Assembly (NCBI GenBank): GCA_905204935.1
Contig: CAJLBJ010000034.1
Span: 1 to 12,950 of the forward strand
DNA: 12,950 bases
Origin: an uncultured Lactobacillus sp.
Lineage (GTDB): Bacteria > Bacillota > Bacilli > Lactobacillales > Lactobacillaceae
Direction: 5' to 3'
Below, piece after piece: positions 12,950 to 12,950 of this stretch (positions are counted from its first letter, which is position 1; each line of letters starts with the position of its first letter). The translations under genes were made by a program, and so were the position numbers. The notes under the pieces were generated by a model, which saw only the letters and a list, made by a program, of their open reading frames with translations, had not been told where the DNA came from and made no database searches.

Positions 12950-12950
12950 G

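Larger units (their letters stand above)
12539..12950. other. Gene-free right edge with RNA-like signals
   Basis: No credible coding region is present in these 412 bases. Visible elements: an 8-bp stem with G-U (12595-12602 with 12616-12623) and no T tail; a perfect TTGACA at 12624-12629, for which the best -10 is the weak TTTAAA at 12648-12653; a small AACTTT/AAGGTT hairpin near 12755-12770; a U-tailed terminator at 12795-12829; then a -10 box and a large inverted repeat at the end. The TTGACA-to-terminator stretch could encode a short non-coding RNA of roughly 170 bases, but this is speculative. Confidence 0.35.

Overview
The window is AT-rich Gram-positive chromosomal DNA, most likely from the family Lactobacillaceae. 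The evidence is indirect but consistent. The class A penicillin-binding protein resembles the streptococcal/lactobacillar PBP2a type and is followed by a YheA-type (UPF0342) gene and by the exoribonuclease gene yhaM. There is a stand-alone ackA, an AhrC/ArgR-type regulator beside a Crp/Fnr regulator, strong AGGAGG-like ribosome binding sites, many TGn-extended -10 promoters and U-tailed hairpin terminators. The tRNA gene does not encode CCA. No transposase, phage gene, CRISPR array or restriction system is visible, so this looks like ordinary core/variable chromosome.

Layout. Positions 1-192 hold no gene, only regulatory-looking DNA for something off the left edge. A leftward block follows: tRNA-Leu(CAG) with its terminator, and a small YbjQ/UPF0145-type gene. 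Then come rightward genes: an unknown 93-aa protein, a universal stress protein, a small unknown membrane protein and an APC-superfamily amino acid permease. The permease converges on ackA (leftward) across a shared bidirectional terminator. The rest is rightward: a divergent nucleotidyltransferase-fold protein, an EamA/DMT permease, a Crp/Fnr regulator, argR, then pbp2A-yheA, yhaM, and a broken or frameshifted unknown gene. The last 412 bases hold no gene; they contain a terminator-like hairpin and, at the very edge, a -10 box followed by a large inverted repeat.

Functional threads. Energy and carbon metabolism is represented by acetate kinase (ATP from acetyl phosphate). Amino acid handling is represented by the permease and by two regulators of the kind that govern arginine catabolism and synthesis (Crp/Fnr ArcR-like, and ArgR), although no arginine pathway gene lies in the window. 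Envelope growth (PBP2a) and RNA turnover (YhaM) form a conserved-looking right-hand block. Near matches to the CcpA cre consensus lie at four promoter regions (about 135, 805, 5113 and 6912), which would put several units under carbon control.

The best leads are: (1) the T7 run at 12182-12188, where a -1 shift joins two reading frames into one 200-aa protein; (2) an ArgR whose arginine-binding GDDT and PGNA motifs are altered to GFDT and ARNA; (3) a nucleotidyltransferase-family protein with several expected active-site residues replaced; and (4) a doubly regulated-looking leader in front of the unknown 93-aa gene. I did not find a convincing new multi-gene system.
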